Shown here: in pieces, positions 29,103 through 40,950 of the stretch
Layout of the letters: each line of letters starts with the position of its first letter
How positions within the stretch are numbered: position 1 is the stretch's first letter
Source: Agapetus fuscipes
Taxonomy: Eukaryota; Arthropoda; Insecta; Trichoptera; Glossosomatidae
Assembly: GCA_951799405.1 (NCBI GenBank)
Contig: OX637335.1
Coordinates: 18,604,342-18,668,341, forward strand
DNA: 64,000 nt
Reading direction: 5' to 3'
Program-made: the position numbers and the translations under genes
Notes under the pieces: model-generated
Databases searched by the model: none
Told to the model about the DNA's origin: nothing
The model's input: the letters and a program-made list of their open reading frames with translations, nothing else

Positions 29103-29177
29103 GGGACGAGATGTGACCGTTACTTAGTTTCCGGTCTATTATGTCAATGAAAAAAAAACATAATGCAAAATAGTCAC

Positions 29178-29379
29178 CTATCCTAGATCTTCGGGGCGTC
29201 TTCGTAACCAGTACATCCTGGCTTCTGTCCAGGATTCCTGGAGGCGGCTGCGATGGAAGGGGTGGAGGAGCGCCCCTTGGGGTGGGAACCCTGCCTGCAG
29301 CTGATGCCGCCACTTCCCCGCGCAGGGGTGACAGGCTCAGCAAACGCGGCGTTTCGCCGTTCTTCTTGAACCAACGCAT
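29178..29379 (-). CDS. Probable first coding exon of the PDZ gene
   Basis: On the minus strand a TTTTTTACAG acceptor precedes 29430, 51 bases of 5' UTR follow, and an ATG lies at 29379 with A at -3. An in-frame TGA lies 12 bases upstream, so this Met can initiate. The frame encodes 67 codons: a basic start (MRWFKKNGETPRLL), an Ala/Gly/Pro segment with APPPLPSQPPPG, then TKTPRRSRI, and it ends at donor GTGACT (29177) with one leftover G. That G plus the AT at 3983-3982 makes an Asp codon leading into MSPVRW, so phase and strand match the PDZ exon. The segment is far more GC-rich than its surroundings. Linking it across 25 kb is inference; it could belong to an isoform or another gene. A short upstream ATG frame (29430) ends after nine codons. 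Confidence 0.62.
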
Positions 29380-29430
29380 CTTCTTGTCTCAAATCTTCCT
29401 CTACTTGGTTGAAGAAGTTTTGGTTAACAT
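29380..29430 (-). other. 5' UTR part of the probable first coding exon, with a short uORF
   Basis: It lies between the acceptor and the start codon. It contains an ATG as its first three bases with a stop nine codons later, out of frame with the main ORF. The acceptor implies at least one further 5' exon at a higher coordinate, which I could not locate. Confidence 0.5.
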
Positions 29431-29645
29431 CTGTAAAAAAAGAAGAATATTTTTTAGTGAACTGTTGTGTTGTTCATAAAATCAAATACAAATACTAATG
29501 CCCCCGATTCATAAAAAGGTTTTAATATTTAATATGGTTTACAATCAGTTTTTCCATACCACAATTTAAGTTTGAGCCTGAAATTCTGTTAAATTTTTTA
29601 AATGAATACGACCAATGGAATAATTAAAAACAAAACAAAATCCTT

Positions 29646-29764
29646 TCGGAGACTCCCTAGAATCTAAGGGTCTATGAAACTTATTGTAGTGCCGAAGAGG
29701 TTTCGAACCCACAACTTTTCATTTGCGAGTCCGAAGTGTTGCCACTTGACTGCGGACCGGTCAG
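29646..29764 (-). mobile_element. SINE alpha-type head with gamma-type tail
   Basis: Head GACCGGTCCGCAGTCAAGTG and GGTTCGAAACC box on the minus strand; the tail matches gamma elements (GGAGTCTCCGAAAGG-like). Confidence 0.55.
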
Positions 29765-30052
29765 AAAATGACAATGTGACCTTTGAATGCATAAATTTGT
29801 AAATATTTGATTGAAAACAATATCAACAGACTCCAAATTTTTTAACCCATTTAAACCGTGCTCTTTTAAAGAATTTTCTCTCATTCTTCTCAAGTTTTTC
29901 AAGAACCTCCAAGTTTATTCATTGGTCTATTCTGCAGACAGAATTTGCATTAAAAATGAGTCACAGCGCAATCGTAGAATGACCGCGAATAGTCACGATT
30001 AACTTTTTATATTGTTACAACATTCTTGGAAAATAATGTCTAACTGTAGGCC

Positions 30053-30190
30053 AAGTATAAATAAACACTTTGAAACTAAACTATAGCGTTGTACCAAAAA
30101 TCTATTGAAACTAAAACGCCAAGGAGCACCGCTGTTGCAGCTTCAATACATTTTTTTATTCAACGCTTTTGTTTAGTTTTATACTTGACG
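30053..30190. mobile_element. MITE C copy, decayed
   Basis: GCTTCAATACATTTTTTTAT and TTTTATACTTGACGTGG. Confidence 0.4.
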
Positions 30191-30195
30191 TGGTT

Positions 30196-31044
30196 TGTCC
30201 TGTCCTTCGTTGTTGTTTTTTTTTTTTTTTTATGATGGGATGAAATTACTCACAGTTAGAGCACAAACAATGGCAAGTAACTTTTTCGTCTACCTGTAAT
30301 TGCAAAAATAATATAAAAAGAAACTGACATTTGCGACAAAATAAATATGATGAAAATATAGATAATTTTGCAGTCTCGGGTTTTGCTTTTGTAAAAAATA
30401 TATGTCGGAAAAAAACATGATTTATCGGTAATTGCAAAGAATTAAAATTTTATTAGAGATACAAAACGATGAATCGAATTGTTTTTTATCGTCTTGAAAG
30501 TCCAGTCGATAACAGGCACGTGCATAGGGTATAGGCAAATATATCTCTGAAAAAAATATTGTCTCCCATTCCTATAAAATAGCACATTTGAAATTGACTG
30601 AAGTGCTGACGATGGCTTCAATCGAACTTAAATTTTTAATTTTAAATCTGAATTTCAAGCTTTTATATTTTTTTTATCCAATTGCCTACCCATTAGGCGC
30701 ATGTGCCTGTATGGGCACTCACCAAATAAATGAGCCTAATTTTTTTTAAATTTTATAATAAATGAGAACCAGCCCTCTCGGGACCTGGAAAAACCCCACT
30801 TTTATACTAATTACAGTGTACTCTCACAGCCATCAACAAGTGAACTCTTTCACCATACTTTAAAGGTTTCTAAATTATATTGAAATCTACAATTTTTTTG
30901 ACTCGTTTGAGTTTGACACTGCAAATTAATGTAATATATCATGACCTCGCCCACGATTGTAATAGTTGAGTACAAACAACCTGAAACTCTCCAACATGGT
31001 GGGACTGTTTATTATACCATTGATTCTCTCATTGATACTCGTAT
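30196..31044. other. Intergenic or 5' intronic, almost featureless
   Basis: Contains only a SINE beta scrap (30762-30812). Confidence 0.4.
30762..30812 (+). mobile_element. SINE beta internal fragment
   Basis: AATGAGAACCAGCCCTCTCG and GACCTGGAAAAACCCCACTT only. Confidence 0.4.
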
Positions 31045-31290
31045 TCCTTGACTTATAGGTTGGTATGAGGCTGACCACCCATACTGTAAAAAATGGTTCA
31101 CTTTGCCAATGTCACCCCTGTTTCAGGGAATGTCGGCAAGAGTTGCAGGGTTGTTATGTTCATTTGAGGTTTGGATTTTATTTGTAAGTACACAATCAGC
31201 ATTTGTAAGCGCGAACTACACGTGTTTGTTTGTGGGCATACATCTGAGAGCTTTGAATGACTATATCCTTGCAACTTAGATTATAGATTA
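31045..31290 (+). repeat. Family A, full length
   Basis: TCCTTGACTTATAGGTTGGT start and TGCAACTTAGATTATAGATT end. Confidence 0.8.
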
Positions 31291-31462
31291 TAGATAGATT
31301 CCATAATGAGTGAGCACCACAAGCACCACATGCGACTTCTTCGTGAACAACGCGATAAGAAGATGCAGTGCGTGTGCAGCTCAGTTGCCGTTATATGTAT
31401 ACGTATAGTGAACCATACTTTAGGAAAATGCAATTAAATTAAGTAGTTCCTTGACTTATAGG

Positions 31463-32663
31463 TAGGGACTGGAAAAAAGTGGTGTTATTTTTTGCGAAAT
31501 TCGCGTTATTTTTTTGGGAAATTCGCGTTATTTTTGATCAAAAACAGGGAATTTCGCGTTATTTTTCATGATAAACGGGGAGATTCGGTGTAATTTTTAG
31601 AGTTGATTTGATCAAAATAAATGTTTATGTAATTGCAAAACTATAGATAGGTATTACTAATATTTACAATTTATTATATAAACAACAATATGTACCTTCA
31701 AAAACAATGAATAAATAACATCTGAATCAATAGATACGAGTTACAACTTACAAAAAACCATTGATTAAAAAAAATATTAATATTTTAATGACAATCCGAA
31801 TACCCTGCAATATCCTTTTAAAATGAAGAAGAAGATAATTTAATTGTTAATTTGATTTGTCATTGTCCTGATGATGCCTTTTTAGGCGAAAACGTTTGAC
31901 AAAGTTAAAGAATATAAAAGTGAATTTAAACTGCGTTTTATTTAATTAATATCCTTTTAAAATATTTAATTTTTGTGCATTTAGTCTCTAGATGAGGGTT
32001 ATCTAATTTTTTTGAGGGATGTTGGCTTTTATGAAAGCCTCAAGTTGTGCTCTTGGCTAATCCAGCAGCAGCTTAACTCCTTGATGTATTTTCCATCATT
32101 GATGTCACGATTCAAGTCTGTTTGGATGTCCAGGACAGTTCTGCTTATCATTTATTTTTTTAATAAAATAGATTTGTGAATAGGAATGCAATTCACCAAC
32201 CTACTCTGCCTGGCCAGAAACAGGTATTAATATCATTAATGAAAAATTCATTACGAATATTGTTTATTTTAATTAATTATTCATTTATAATTACCCAATT
32301 ACATTTGTTGAACCAGGGTCAAATTTATGGTCAAATGACCCAGGGGGGGATCGAACTCCGCGTCTAGCGTTCTAGCGTGTTTCAACGTTGAAAGATCAGC
32401 CCACTTGGCCCCCTCGACTATAACACTGACCATTTTTTCTGTGCTTTGCACCTTGCAAAGAGTTTTCACAGGAATCTTTTCTTTCCCACAAAAAAGTTGC
32501 GTTGCAGAAGCGACACATAACAACTTTTTCGCACAATTTCTACCAAAAGTACGAAAATTCGCGATATTTGCGTAAAACCTCAAATTTCGCGTTATTCGCG
32601 TAAAAACATCAAAATTCGCGAATAAATTCGTTTTATCGCGATCGCGAAATTTTCCAGTCCCTA
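31463..32663. mobile_element. Non-autonomous hAT element, 1.2 kb
   Basis: TIRs TAGGGACTGGAAAA / TTTTCCAGTCCCTA and 8-bp target duplications CTTATAGG (31455-31462 and 32664-32671). Subterminal GCGAAATTCGCG and TTCGCGTTA motifs repeat at both ends. No transposase ORF. A SINE delta copy (32161-32427) lies within it. It inserted into a family A repeat. Confidence 0.88.
32161..32427 (-). mobile_element. SINE delta, divergent and longer head
   Basis: Minus strand: GGGGGCCAAGTGGGCTGATC, box B GAGTTCGATCCCCCC, ACCCTGGTTCAACAAATG, then CTGGCCAGGCAGAGTAGGTT and AATTGCATTCC. Nested in the hAT element. Confidence 0.65.
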
Positions 32664-32915
32664 CTTATAGGTTGATATGCGGCTGATCACCCATACTGTA
32701 ACAAATGGTTCACTTTACCAATGTCACCCCAGGGAAGGTCGGCAAAAGTTGCAGGGTTTATGTTAATTTGAGGTTTTTATTTGAATTTCTAAGTACACAT
32801 GCGCAGTATTTGTTACCGTGAACTTACACGTGCATGTGTATGGGCATGCATTTAATATTAATCTGAAATGTTAACAAAACTTTGCAACTTAGATTATAGA
32901 TTACTGACACTTGAA
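32664..32915 (+). repeat. Family A, split by hAT
   Basis: The first ~18 bp (TTCCTTGACTTATAGG) lie at 31447-31462, left of the hAT; the rest starts here at the duplicated CTTATAGG. Confidence 0.8.
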
Positions 32916-33035
32916 ATTAAGCCATTTTTAATGTTCTTTATAATGACTTTCGTTAAGTATTTGAATTATTATTAACGAGTCCGTTAACTAGTTAATCAGC
33001 AGATTAACCTTGTCTCGCCGTCATTATATTTTAAA

Positions 33036-33162
33036 CAGTACCCCAAGTATTTTACCAAAAGTGTATCAAAGCTGAAACGCTCAGTAGAGGCGTTGTTTTA
33101 ATTTCCATACATTTCTTTTGGATAACGTTATGGTTGAGTTTTAACGTAAAGTTGGGGTACAG
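33036..33162. mobile_element. MITE C, complete copy
   Basis: CAGTACCCCAAGTA / TTGGGGTACAG ends; conserved CTCAGTAGAGGCGTTGT core and TTTCCATACATT. Confidence 0.65.
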
Positions 33163-33477
33163 TCTGGGTTGGAAAATGAGGTCGACGTGGCCCAGGCTCT
33201 TAATATTTATTTTAATGTTATGCATTCTTACATAATGCACTTGGATGTATGAATATGAGGTGTTATTATCGGGGTATTAATTTTTAGTCAGCGTCTATGA
33301 ATAAGTCTGAGGTTTTTTTTGTCTGAAGCCTTATGAAAGTGTTTTTGTAAGGAATATAATATAAGGAAAAAATATATATAGTAGGTAGGTATAAAGAACC
33401 AATTCATTTATTTCAAATTGGTATTTATGAATCTGACCTTTGGTAACACGACTTCTATTTTGTTTGCGGTCCCCAAA

Positions 33478-33540
33478 ATTAGTGCGTGTGTGATGGCGTG
33501 GCTATCAGAGCGTTAACCACTAGACTAAAGACCGGTCACA
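33478..33540 (-). mobile_element. SINE alpha head fragment
   Basis: Minus strand TGACCGGTCTTTAGTCTAGT then GGTTAACGCTC: a box-A region only. Confidence 0.5.
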
Positions 33541-34559
33541 AATCACTCAGTAGGTTTGATTGCCCCATTAAATTTTAAAAATACCAAGTAAATTGCTTGT
33601 TAGCTAGTAACCAAAAGCGAATAAAACGGCGAGTCGACTCTCCGACCTTGCGGTTGCATTGCAGTTGATGTGTATGCACTTAGGTAGCAACCGCCCGGTT
33701 GCTGGGTAACGGCATTCTACCAACCGCAGTATTATGGCCCTTCACGGTGCATTAGCCGCAAAGCCTTTTAACCGGCGATGTTTTAGATACAACATACCAG
33801 TTACCACAGGGCTCGCAGGCTCGGATCTGCACCTGCGAAATAATTGCCAATCCAAAGAGTGCATTTACAATAAAATATCAGGATTCATTGGATACTAGAA
33901 TTCTAAAGATTTTTAAGTCCTAACAAGTTCTCGAATAATCTTATTAAGCAAGGATGTACCCGGTATTTTAAAGATGGTCAGGCATTACTATTGTTACGAA
34001 TATAAGTAGTTGTGTTTATCTGTGTTAGTGTAATATAGGTCTCTCTAGAAATAGATGTACACTTGGGTAGGTAATTTGTGATATAAATTGTACTTGATAT
34101 TAATTTTTATTTGTTAGAGATTAATTAAGCGTTGAATCGAATGTTCTGGTAAAATCTAGCAAAGTGGTATGTAGAAATTCTCCATGCTTTGAGAAGGATC
34201 TTAATTTAAGTAAAAATTAAGGACCAAAATTCCATGTTGTTAGAGAAATCAATCGACCGTCATACTATACTTTGGAAATGTAACTTTGAAGCGAAAGTGA
34301 GAAAATTAATTGTGTAAAATAAATAAAATGCAGTTTTTATTAAATATAATATATATTTTTTTTATTATATTTAATAAAAAAAAAATTAAAATATGAAAAG
34401 CAGATATTATTTTTGAAAAAAAAAACTGTGCTAGTTCATAAGAACTTGCAGTGTAAAGGCCTACAATTCAGGTAAGTTGGAATCGAATTCAGGATTTTAG
34501 ATTTGTAATTAATTGAAGACGAAAAAAGTTTGCAATGCCTGAAAAAATAGGGGTTAATC
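33541..34559. other. Mostly featureless; small inverted motif
   Basis: A CCTTGCGGTTGCATTG / ACCAACCGCAGTATT pair near 33650-33730 may be a decayed MITE. Confidence 0.35.
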
Positions 34560-34733
34560 TGCAATGTCATGATTACTTGTGTATTCTTGTTTATGTTTCA
34601 TTCAATGTGTTTTCTCTATTTTTCTTATTGTATTTCTATTTTCTTATGTTTTTTTTTTCCAAATGACTGGTCACGTATTGCACCCTCCGGCTGACCGGGC
34701 TGGAATAAAGATTTTATTATTATTATTATCATA
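34560..34733 (+). repeat. Probable LINE 3' UTR
   Basis: GGCTGACCGGGCTGGAATAA then AGATTTTATTATTATTATTA: an AATAAA-containing 3' UTR ending in (TTA)n, typical of truncated LINE copies. No coding part seen. Confidence 0.35.
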
Positions 34734-35144
34734 TGAAAGGAGCTAATTCAGATTTACCTTTGAGGCAAAAACCTTCCTTTTATATGTGACTTTGTGAAGT
34801 AAAAAAAAATAAATGCCAAGACAGAATTTAATAAGCTGAATCTGCAGGTAAAACAAGAAAAATATATTACACTAAAATGATTTGTCATGCAGAACTATAA
34901 TATTATGATGCATCCACGTATTTCGTGTGAACAACCTCTACAGTGTACGCTAACTCATTTAGTACGAATACTAATGTATTTTTTAGTAAAGTGTAAGTCA
35001 CCTCTGACTCACCTGTTTATGACGCATCACGTAGTTTTTTTTTTACCTTTGAAAATATTTTGTTATGGTTCATGATATTTTCAACTGACTTCATCGAATG
35101 GGACACATTCAACGAATGGACAGTCGGATCCCAAAGAACGTAAT

Positions 35145-35425
35145 TGAGGTTGACCACCCACAATGTAAAAAAAAGCTTCACTTTTGCCATTGTCACGATG
35201 GCGCATTCAACTGACAACCTCACAACTTTTTGTCAAAAAATTGTGCTTAGTGATTTTTCACATGCTGCTCCAAGACAATGCCTGCCCTGTCTGAAAGAAG
35301 GTTGACAAGAGTGGTTGGGCGTATGTTCATTTGAGATTGTTTTTTTTTAAATTGTAGGTCTGCATGCGGCATGCGTAAGCGCAAACTTATACGTGTCTGC
35401 GCATGGGAATGCATGTTATTTGAAT
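35145..35425 (+). repeat. Family A with internal insertion
   Basis: The GAGGTTGACCACCCACAATG start and the TATACGTGTCTGCGCATGGG end surround unrelated sequence at ~35195-35270. Confidence 0.65.
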
Positions 35426-35614
35426 CTTAAATGTAATATTTATTTATGACACAGTATTATGACTACTTTACTTTTTTGTTTAACCTGATGATGGTCTATG
35501 AACTGAAAACGTCAGTATTTGTGAAACTAAATAAGTGCTGATTCACTGATTTGAGAAATGGCAAAGAAAACATTTTACTGGGGGTATTTCTTATAGAAAC
35601 TGAAATAAGGCAGT

Positions 35615-35875
35615 CTAAAATCTAAATCTAAGCTGCAAAGATATGTATCATTCGAGATTCATATTAAATGCATTCCCACAAGCAGACACGTGAAAATTCG
35701 CGCTCACACATGCCGCATGTGGACCTACAATATAAAAAAAACCCAATCTCAAATGAACATAAGCCCTGCAACTCTTGCCGACCTTCCCTTAAACAGGGGT
35801 GACATTGGCAAAGTGAACCATTTTTTACAGTATGGGTGGTCAACCTCATACCAACCTATCAGTCAAGGAAGTGCT
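35615..35875 (-). repeat. Family A, full length
   Basis: Complete, from AAGCTGCAAAGATATG to CCAACCTATCAGTCAAGGAA. Confidence 0.8.
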
Positions 35876-36370
35876 GATGAAAAACTTCTAAACTACAGGA
35901 TTTTTACGCTTTTTTAGTGTTGTTGTCTTTTGCACAAAATAGGAAAAAAGCGCATTTATCTGAGAAACCCATGTAAGCTTAATACGTCACTTATTCAGTT
36001 TTACCTTTAAGGTATCGAAATTGTTATAATAAAGTGTATAAATACATATTTTTTCTTAATATTCCAATCCGTATAGCATTTAATCATAATAATATTATCT
36101 CCGTACAAAGTAGTACACATTTAATACATGCCGGTACACGCTTGGAACAAAAATGCCACATTCCATTTCGCTTTCGAAACGGCGCAGCGTACGCGAAATT
36201 TATTGCGTGGCCGACCTTTACAGTCTGAAGCCACCGTTCATTTAGCCAGACCTTTTGGTGCCAATTATGTAACGCCGATGTTAAATACTATACCTACGAT
36301 GTTCAAAAATATTTTTGCGAGCGTTTAACCTTAAACAAAATGTTCTTACATTTGATTCGAATCCTACCGA

Positions 36371-36643
36371 TGCGGTGGTGTCAGAAATGATTTCTCGTTT
36401 CAGCGTTTACTCCAAAACCAAAAATAAAATACCGGTAAGTCTTACTCAGTGTTGACAAGAAATGAGTATATGTCCCCTCGCGTGCTGGGAAACACCCACT
36501 TCAACTGAAGTGGTTGGCGTAAATCCGGCCTCCTTACATGTCAAAAATAAATAGGTTCCACTCGTCACATGCGAAACCCTTCGGGGATAACGCGGCGAGA
36601 AGTTGCACTATATGTGTAGTTTAGTTGCGTTTGTATTCGTAGA
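36371..36643 (+). mobile_element. SINE beta lacking most of the head
   Basis: TGTCAGAAATGATTTCTCGT through CACTTCAACTGAAGTGGTTG to GGATAACGCGGCGAGAAGTT and the family end. Confidence 0.75.
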
Positions 36644-37660
36644 TAACTAAACGCTCAAATCCTCCTCATACCCGTCCTGTATGTATGCGTCGGAAGGACC
36701 CACAGCAAATAGACGCTCATGCGAAGCTGTAAATTTTCTCAAGTGGCAGAAGGCCTTCCTGTGAAGTTAAAGCAATGGCACGACAAAACAAGAACCTCTA
36801 CGTCAGATGCTTGCTGTTATGTTTTTATAAAAATAACAATATTAATAACAAATAATAAGACATATACTGGTGGTAGTTGTTGCGGTCATTAGCCGAAGGA
36901 CTACGGAAACAGTCGTGCTCTTTCGGCACAATCCGAAGTCCCCCGAAGCTGCATACTGCCTGAGCTTGGACACATTAGACGCTTAGAAGAGCTTAGGATC
37001 CTTTACAATGTATGATATTTAAAAGCATAAGCCATGTAAAACATCTAAAATTCTGAGAAAAAACATGAAAAAATCACTTTATATCAACACTTTCTTATCT
37101 AAATAGTCCTCCTTTTCATCAGCAACTACAAAAAGTAATACAACAATCAACACCAGCAGAAAACAAAGATAAAGTTACCAGCAAAACAATTGCCACTCTA
37201 TTCAGAAACAAAACTAATTCCACCGCTGTTCTCTTATCACTAATTAAACTATCAAGACGCTATTTCCACAATCTTGAAGCTATTTTAATTATCACAAATC
37301 TAAGCTACCTTAATTTGCATTCATTTCAGATAAAAGCGTTTACTTTCTAATGTCGTATATTAATTTTGAGAATCTTTCTCAAGGCCGTGGGAAGAGAGCA
37401 TTTAGAGAAGTCTTGCATGGACCATTTTCCCAGACTATCATTACATTCTTTGTTCATCGTCTAAGCCCCTGACCTTGGACCAGTGTATTATGTAGATTTC
37501 TTCTTTTAGGATTAAAGGGCATCGAAAGTTGTTATGGGAAAAACGTGACGAATCCATCTCACGTGATTCGAGTTTTTTTTCTCATACAATTTGTATGGAA
37601 TGCTACACTTAAGGTTCTAGATGTTGAAACTGCTCAAATGTATCACTAACAACTACATAG
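36644..37660. other. No gene; one shared repeat (36715-36815)
   Basis: The rest is unremarkable AT-rich sequence. Confidence 0.4.
36715..36815 (+). repeat. Interspersed repeat shared with 26400-26520
   Basis: CAGAAGGCCTTCCTGTGAAG and AAGAACCTCTACGTCAGA. Confidence 0.45.
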
Positions 37661-37940
37661 TCGGTCGATAGCTCAGTTGGTAGAGTGCTTGCATCCCATG
37701 CCGAGAGCTAGGGTTCAAATCTCACCGAGGGTGTCAGAAATGATTTCTCGTTTCGGTGCTTATTTCAAACCCAAAATAAAATACCCGCAAGGTTAACTCA
37801 GCGATCACAAGAAATGAGTACCACTGCACCCTGGGGCTGGGAAACCCCCACTTAAACTTAAGTGATTGGCGTAAGGCCGGCCACCTTACCTGTAAAAATA
37901 AATAGATTTACTAGCTACATGCGAGCCTTATTACCTATTT
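37661..37940 (+). mobile_element. SINE beta with tRNA-like head
   Basis: Head GGTCGATAGCTCAGTTGGTA (box A), box B GGGTTCAAATCTC, then the conserved GTGTCAGAAATGATTTCTCG body and GGCCGGCCACCTTACCTG. Pol III-type head, non-coding. Confidence 0.8.
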
Positions 37941-37959
37941 CTTTACCAACAAGATAAAT

Positions 37960-38204
37960 AGAGATAAGTAAACATTCCACGCTAGGAAGGTCACGTTGCA
38001 TGGCAGGACCATGACAGGTGGCCGAAATGGATAGTCCAGTGGCGGCTCAGGATGTCCAAGCGGGGAGTGGGGAGACCCCAACTGAGGTGGCTGGACGACA
38101 TCAAGGGAACTGCAGGCAGAGGATGGCTGAACACAGCAGCACATAGATACACATGGAGAAGATTGGAGGAGGCCTACGTCCAGGAGTGGACTGATACAGG
38201 CTGA
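37960..38204 (+). pseudogene. LINE ORF2 C-terminus (different family)
   Basis: Reads GHVAWQDHDRWPKWIVQW, SKRGVGRPQLRWLDDIKG, GWLNTAAHRYTWRRLEEAYV, QEWTDTG and stop, the usual end of a jockey/RTE-type LINE ORF2. Directly downstream of a SINE beta copy. Confidence 0.7.
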
Positions 38205-39154
38205 GGAAGATGAAGAAGCATTCCAGAGAAAATGGTGCAGTGTTCAAACTTGCAAATAGGCATTCAGTGAATTTTTATAAAGTCAAGGATCATATCATAA
38301 TCTTCTAGTTTTTCTTTTGTCTTTACGCTGTTAATGCTTATACATATGTATTTTCGCTCGCATCGTGCATTTTCAAGCATTTCGCAATTTCCTTCGAGAA
38401 GATTGTCAAGGCCGTCCAAGGTATTTGCTTCATAATTCATAATAACGAGCAGTATAAACTCAATCATTAAATTTACCAAAAAAACGTATGAAAACTAAAA
38501 CAGAGTCTCTGGCGAGAGTTTTTAGTTTGATATTTATTATGCAAAACGCTATGGATGAGTTGAAACGTAATGTCTTATACTTACTTTTATACAGTATCGA
38601 TGGTTTGCTCGTAATAACTGGTTTTGCAGCGTCTAGCCTGTTCGTTTATAATTATTGTGCTTCAATATTTAATACACTCTCTCTCGGATGAAAATTTGCT
38701 CCGTCTACCGAGAAAATTTCATAGAAATAAATCAGTTTCTCAAGTGTAAAATTTTGCGTTCAACCATAGTTAATAACCAAAAATGTATGGAAACTCAATC
38801 GTTCAGTAGAGGTGTTGTACCTGTTTTTATACAAAATAGAAAAGTATACTAGTTGAGGGAAAGATTATCTCGTGGATGTCGGAATCGATTATGTACGCTC
38901 GTCGATGGTTTTTAATTTAGATCTTATCTGGGAGATAATAAGCAAAAATTGCTATGCAGGGAAAACAATGATTTTTTCTTCTTATAATGCTTCATATTAT
39001 GTTGTTTAAATGAAAATATGAAATTATTAAAAATAAATTGAGCAGGAAAATGTAACAAATATATCTTGCTTCATTTTCTAGTGTAGGTACTTTTTGCAGA
39101 AAATAAAAAATATTTGATTTCAGCGTTTTTCATTACTTAAATATAATATTAATC
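38205..39154. other. No gene; MITE C scraps
   Basis: The 67-codon frame at 38488 overlaps a MITE C-like GTATGAAAACTAAAAC...AGAGT stretch and is not credible. Confidence 0.4.
38760..38850. repeat. MITE C fragment
   Basis: AATCGTTCAGTAGAGGTGTT core. Confidence 0.45.
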
Positions 39155-39472
39155 AATAATCTAAGTTGCAAAGATATAATGACATTTAAAATTCAGATTA
39201 AATGCAAGCTCACAAACAGACACATGTAAGTTATATAATCTAAGCTGCAAAGATATGTTAACATTTAAGGCGCATATTAATGCATGCCCAAAGATAGGCA
39301 CATGTCTATACATTTTGAAATGTGTGCGTACAAATAAAAAAAAACTCACTTGAACATAAGCCCTGCAACTTTTGCCGACCTTCCCTGAAACAGGGGTGAC
39401 ATTGGCAAAGTGAACATTTTTTACAGCATGGGTGGTCAGTCTCATACCAACCTATATAAGTCAAGGAGCATC
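39155..39472 (-). repeat. Family A with duplicated 3' end
   Basis: The terminal segment (AATCTAAGYTGCAAAGATAT...GGCACATGT) occurs twice in a row, at 39158-39236 and 39237-39310. Confidence 0.7.
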
Positions 39473-39564
39473 ATTAGTTTTTATTACACAAAAAAGAAAA
39501 CAAAACGTTATTTTCTCAATAAAAGAACACAATAAAGATAATTTTTTTGTCAATGCCTAAAAGC

Positions 39565-39729
<165 letters not shown>

Positions 39730-39850
39730 TCTCGCATGCCTTTTCAAATCTCGAATCGAAAAATGTCACAGACGCACGATTTAGTGAGTCATCCAAAAAC
39801 GCTGCATACCTCCATTCACCTCTGTGATTCTGTGGGTTCCATGATAAAAC

Positions 39851-40682
39851 GACACTGTGACAAAACAACACATGACATAACTATACATTACAGAACAACA
39901 CATGATAGAACATCACATGACATTATCACAAGGACAATGCATCACATGACAATGCCAAGACATCACATGACAAAGCAACACATAAATTAAACAGAACATA
40001 CTATAAACGGCGTATGAAAAAAACATCACATGACATAACATCACAAAACAGAAAACGTCATTTTTATGGGCATGCCAAAAAAGTGAGACATGAGAAACAT
40101 GAGAAAATGGAAATCATGCATGGATTAATTATTATTTGTTTAAGATTACAAAAAACAATAAACTTCCCCGATTATCATTATTAAATATTAAAAAAAAACG
40201 TAACTAAGCTGTAATATAAGCACAATAAATGATTTTGTGTTGTTTGTGATGTTTTTTCATGTGCGCCTTAATATGGTTTGTTCTGTTTTAGATATGTGAT
40301 GTTAAGTTATGTGATAAAAATAATATTAGGATTATTTATTTGGTGAGCGCTGTTTTTGTGTGTATCACATTTCAAGAGCCCTCTGCGAGCTTTGTCGTCG
40401 CTGTAGAAAGCGCCAATTCACAAGCAAGACCCAGTTGTTGTAAGGTTGGATGGACCTTTAGTGACCGGTCTTTGGTAAAGGTATATGCATTTTTTCACCA
40501 AGTAAAGAGCATCTTCGAAAATATAAATGGTATTTTTTTGTGCTCCACCGGGATTCGAACCTACAACCTTCCATTTTCGAGTACGAAGTGTTACCACTGG
40601 ACTACGGACCGGTGGGTTGTTTTATTATATTGTTTAAATGTCATTGTGATGTAACGTCATGTGTTGTTTTGTCACTGTGCCG
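39851..40682. mobile_element. MITE E copy with nested SINE alpha
   Basis: Left arm CACTGTGACAAAACAACACA followed by many ACATCACATGACA units; right arm from ~40225 and again 40640-40682 as the reverse complement ending TTTTGTCACTGTGCC. SINE alpha (40326-40613) interrupts the right arm. Confidence 0.7.
40326..40613 (-). mobile_element. SINE alpha, full length
   Basis: Minus strand: ACCGGTCCGTAGTCCAGTGG (box A), GGTTCGAATCCCGGTGGAGC (box B), body, then the tail GTGATACACACAAAAACAGC and an AT-rich end. Inserted in MITE E. Confidence 0.8.
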
Positions 40683-40950
40683 TTCCAATCTGTCACTGAT
40701 TTTGTGTCACCTGCACATGGGCCCTCTCATACGTCTTTTAAGTTATTTTGTAAGGAGCGGGGATTGGAATGTCTGACCGCCGGGTTTAGGTAAGAACCAT
40801 GTCTTTCTTCGTAACGCATTCGTCTCACTTCCCTTTCAAATTTTGGATGACAAAAAATACGTTCCAAGTTTATTGAAGATGGTGGAATGTAATCCATCAT
40901 CTTATACCGGGGATATTTTTATTTTAGTCAAGTTGAAATAGTTGTACAAT

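Larger units (their letters stand above)
3984..29177 (-). other. Inferred ~25 kb intron of the PDZ gene
   Basis: It spans from the donor at 29177 to the acceptor at 3984 if the first-exon assignment is right. It holds the BEL element (same strand as the gene), its LINE host (opposite strand) and many SINEs and MITEs. Confidence 0.55.

Noticed and set aside
31463..32663. CRISPR-like array from the spaced TTCGCGTTA motifs
   Set aside because: Eukaryotic context, short uneven motifs, and they are the subterminal repeats of a hAT element.
37661..37735. Possible tRNA gene GGTCGATAGCTCAGTTGGTA...
   Set aside because: It is the head of SINE beta, repeated at several sites with the same downstream body.
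38488..38691. 67-codon plus-strand frame with hydrophobic stretch
   Set aside because: Overlaps MITE C-like sequence; random hydrophobic run in AT-rich DNA.
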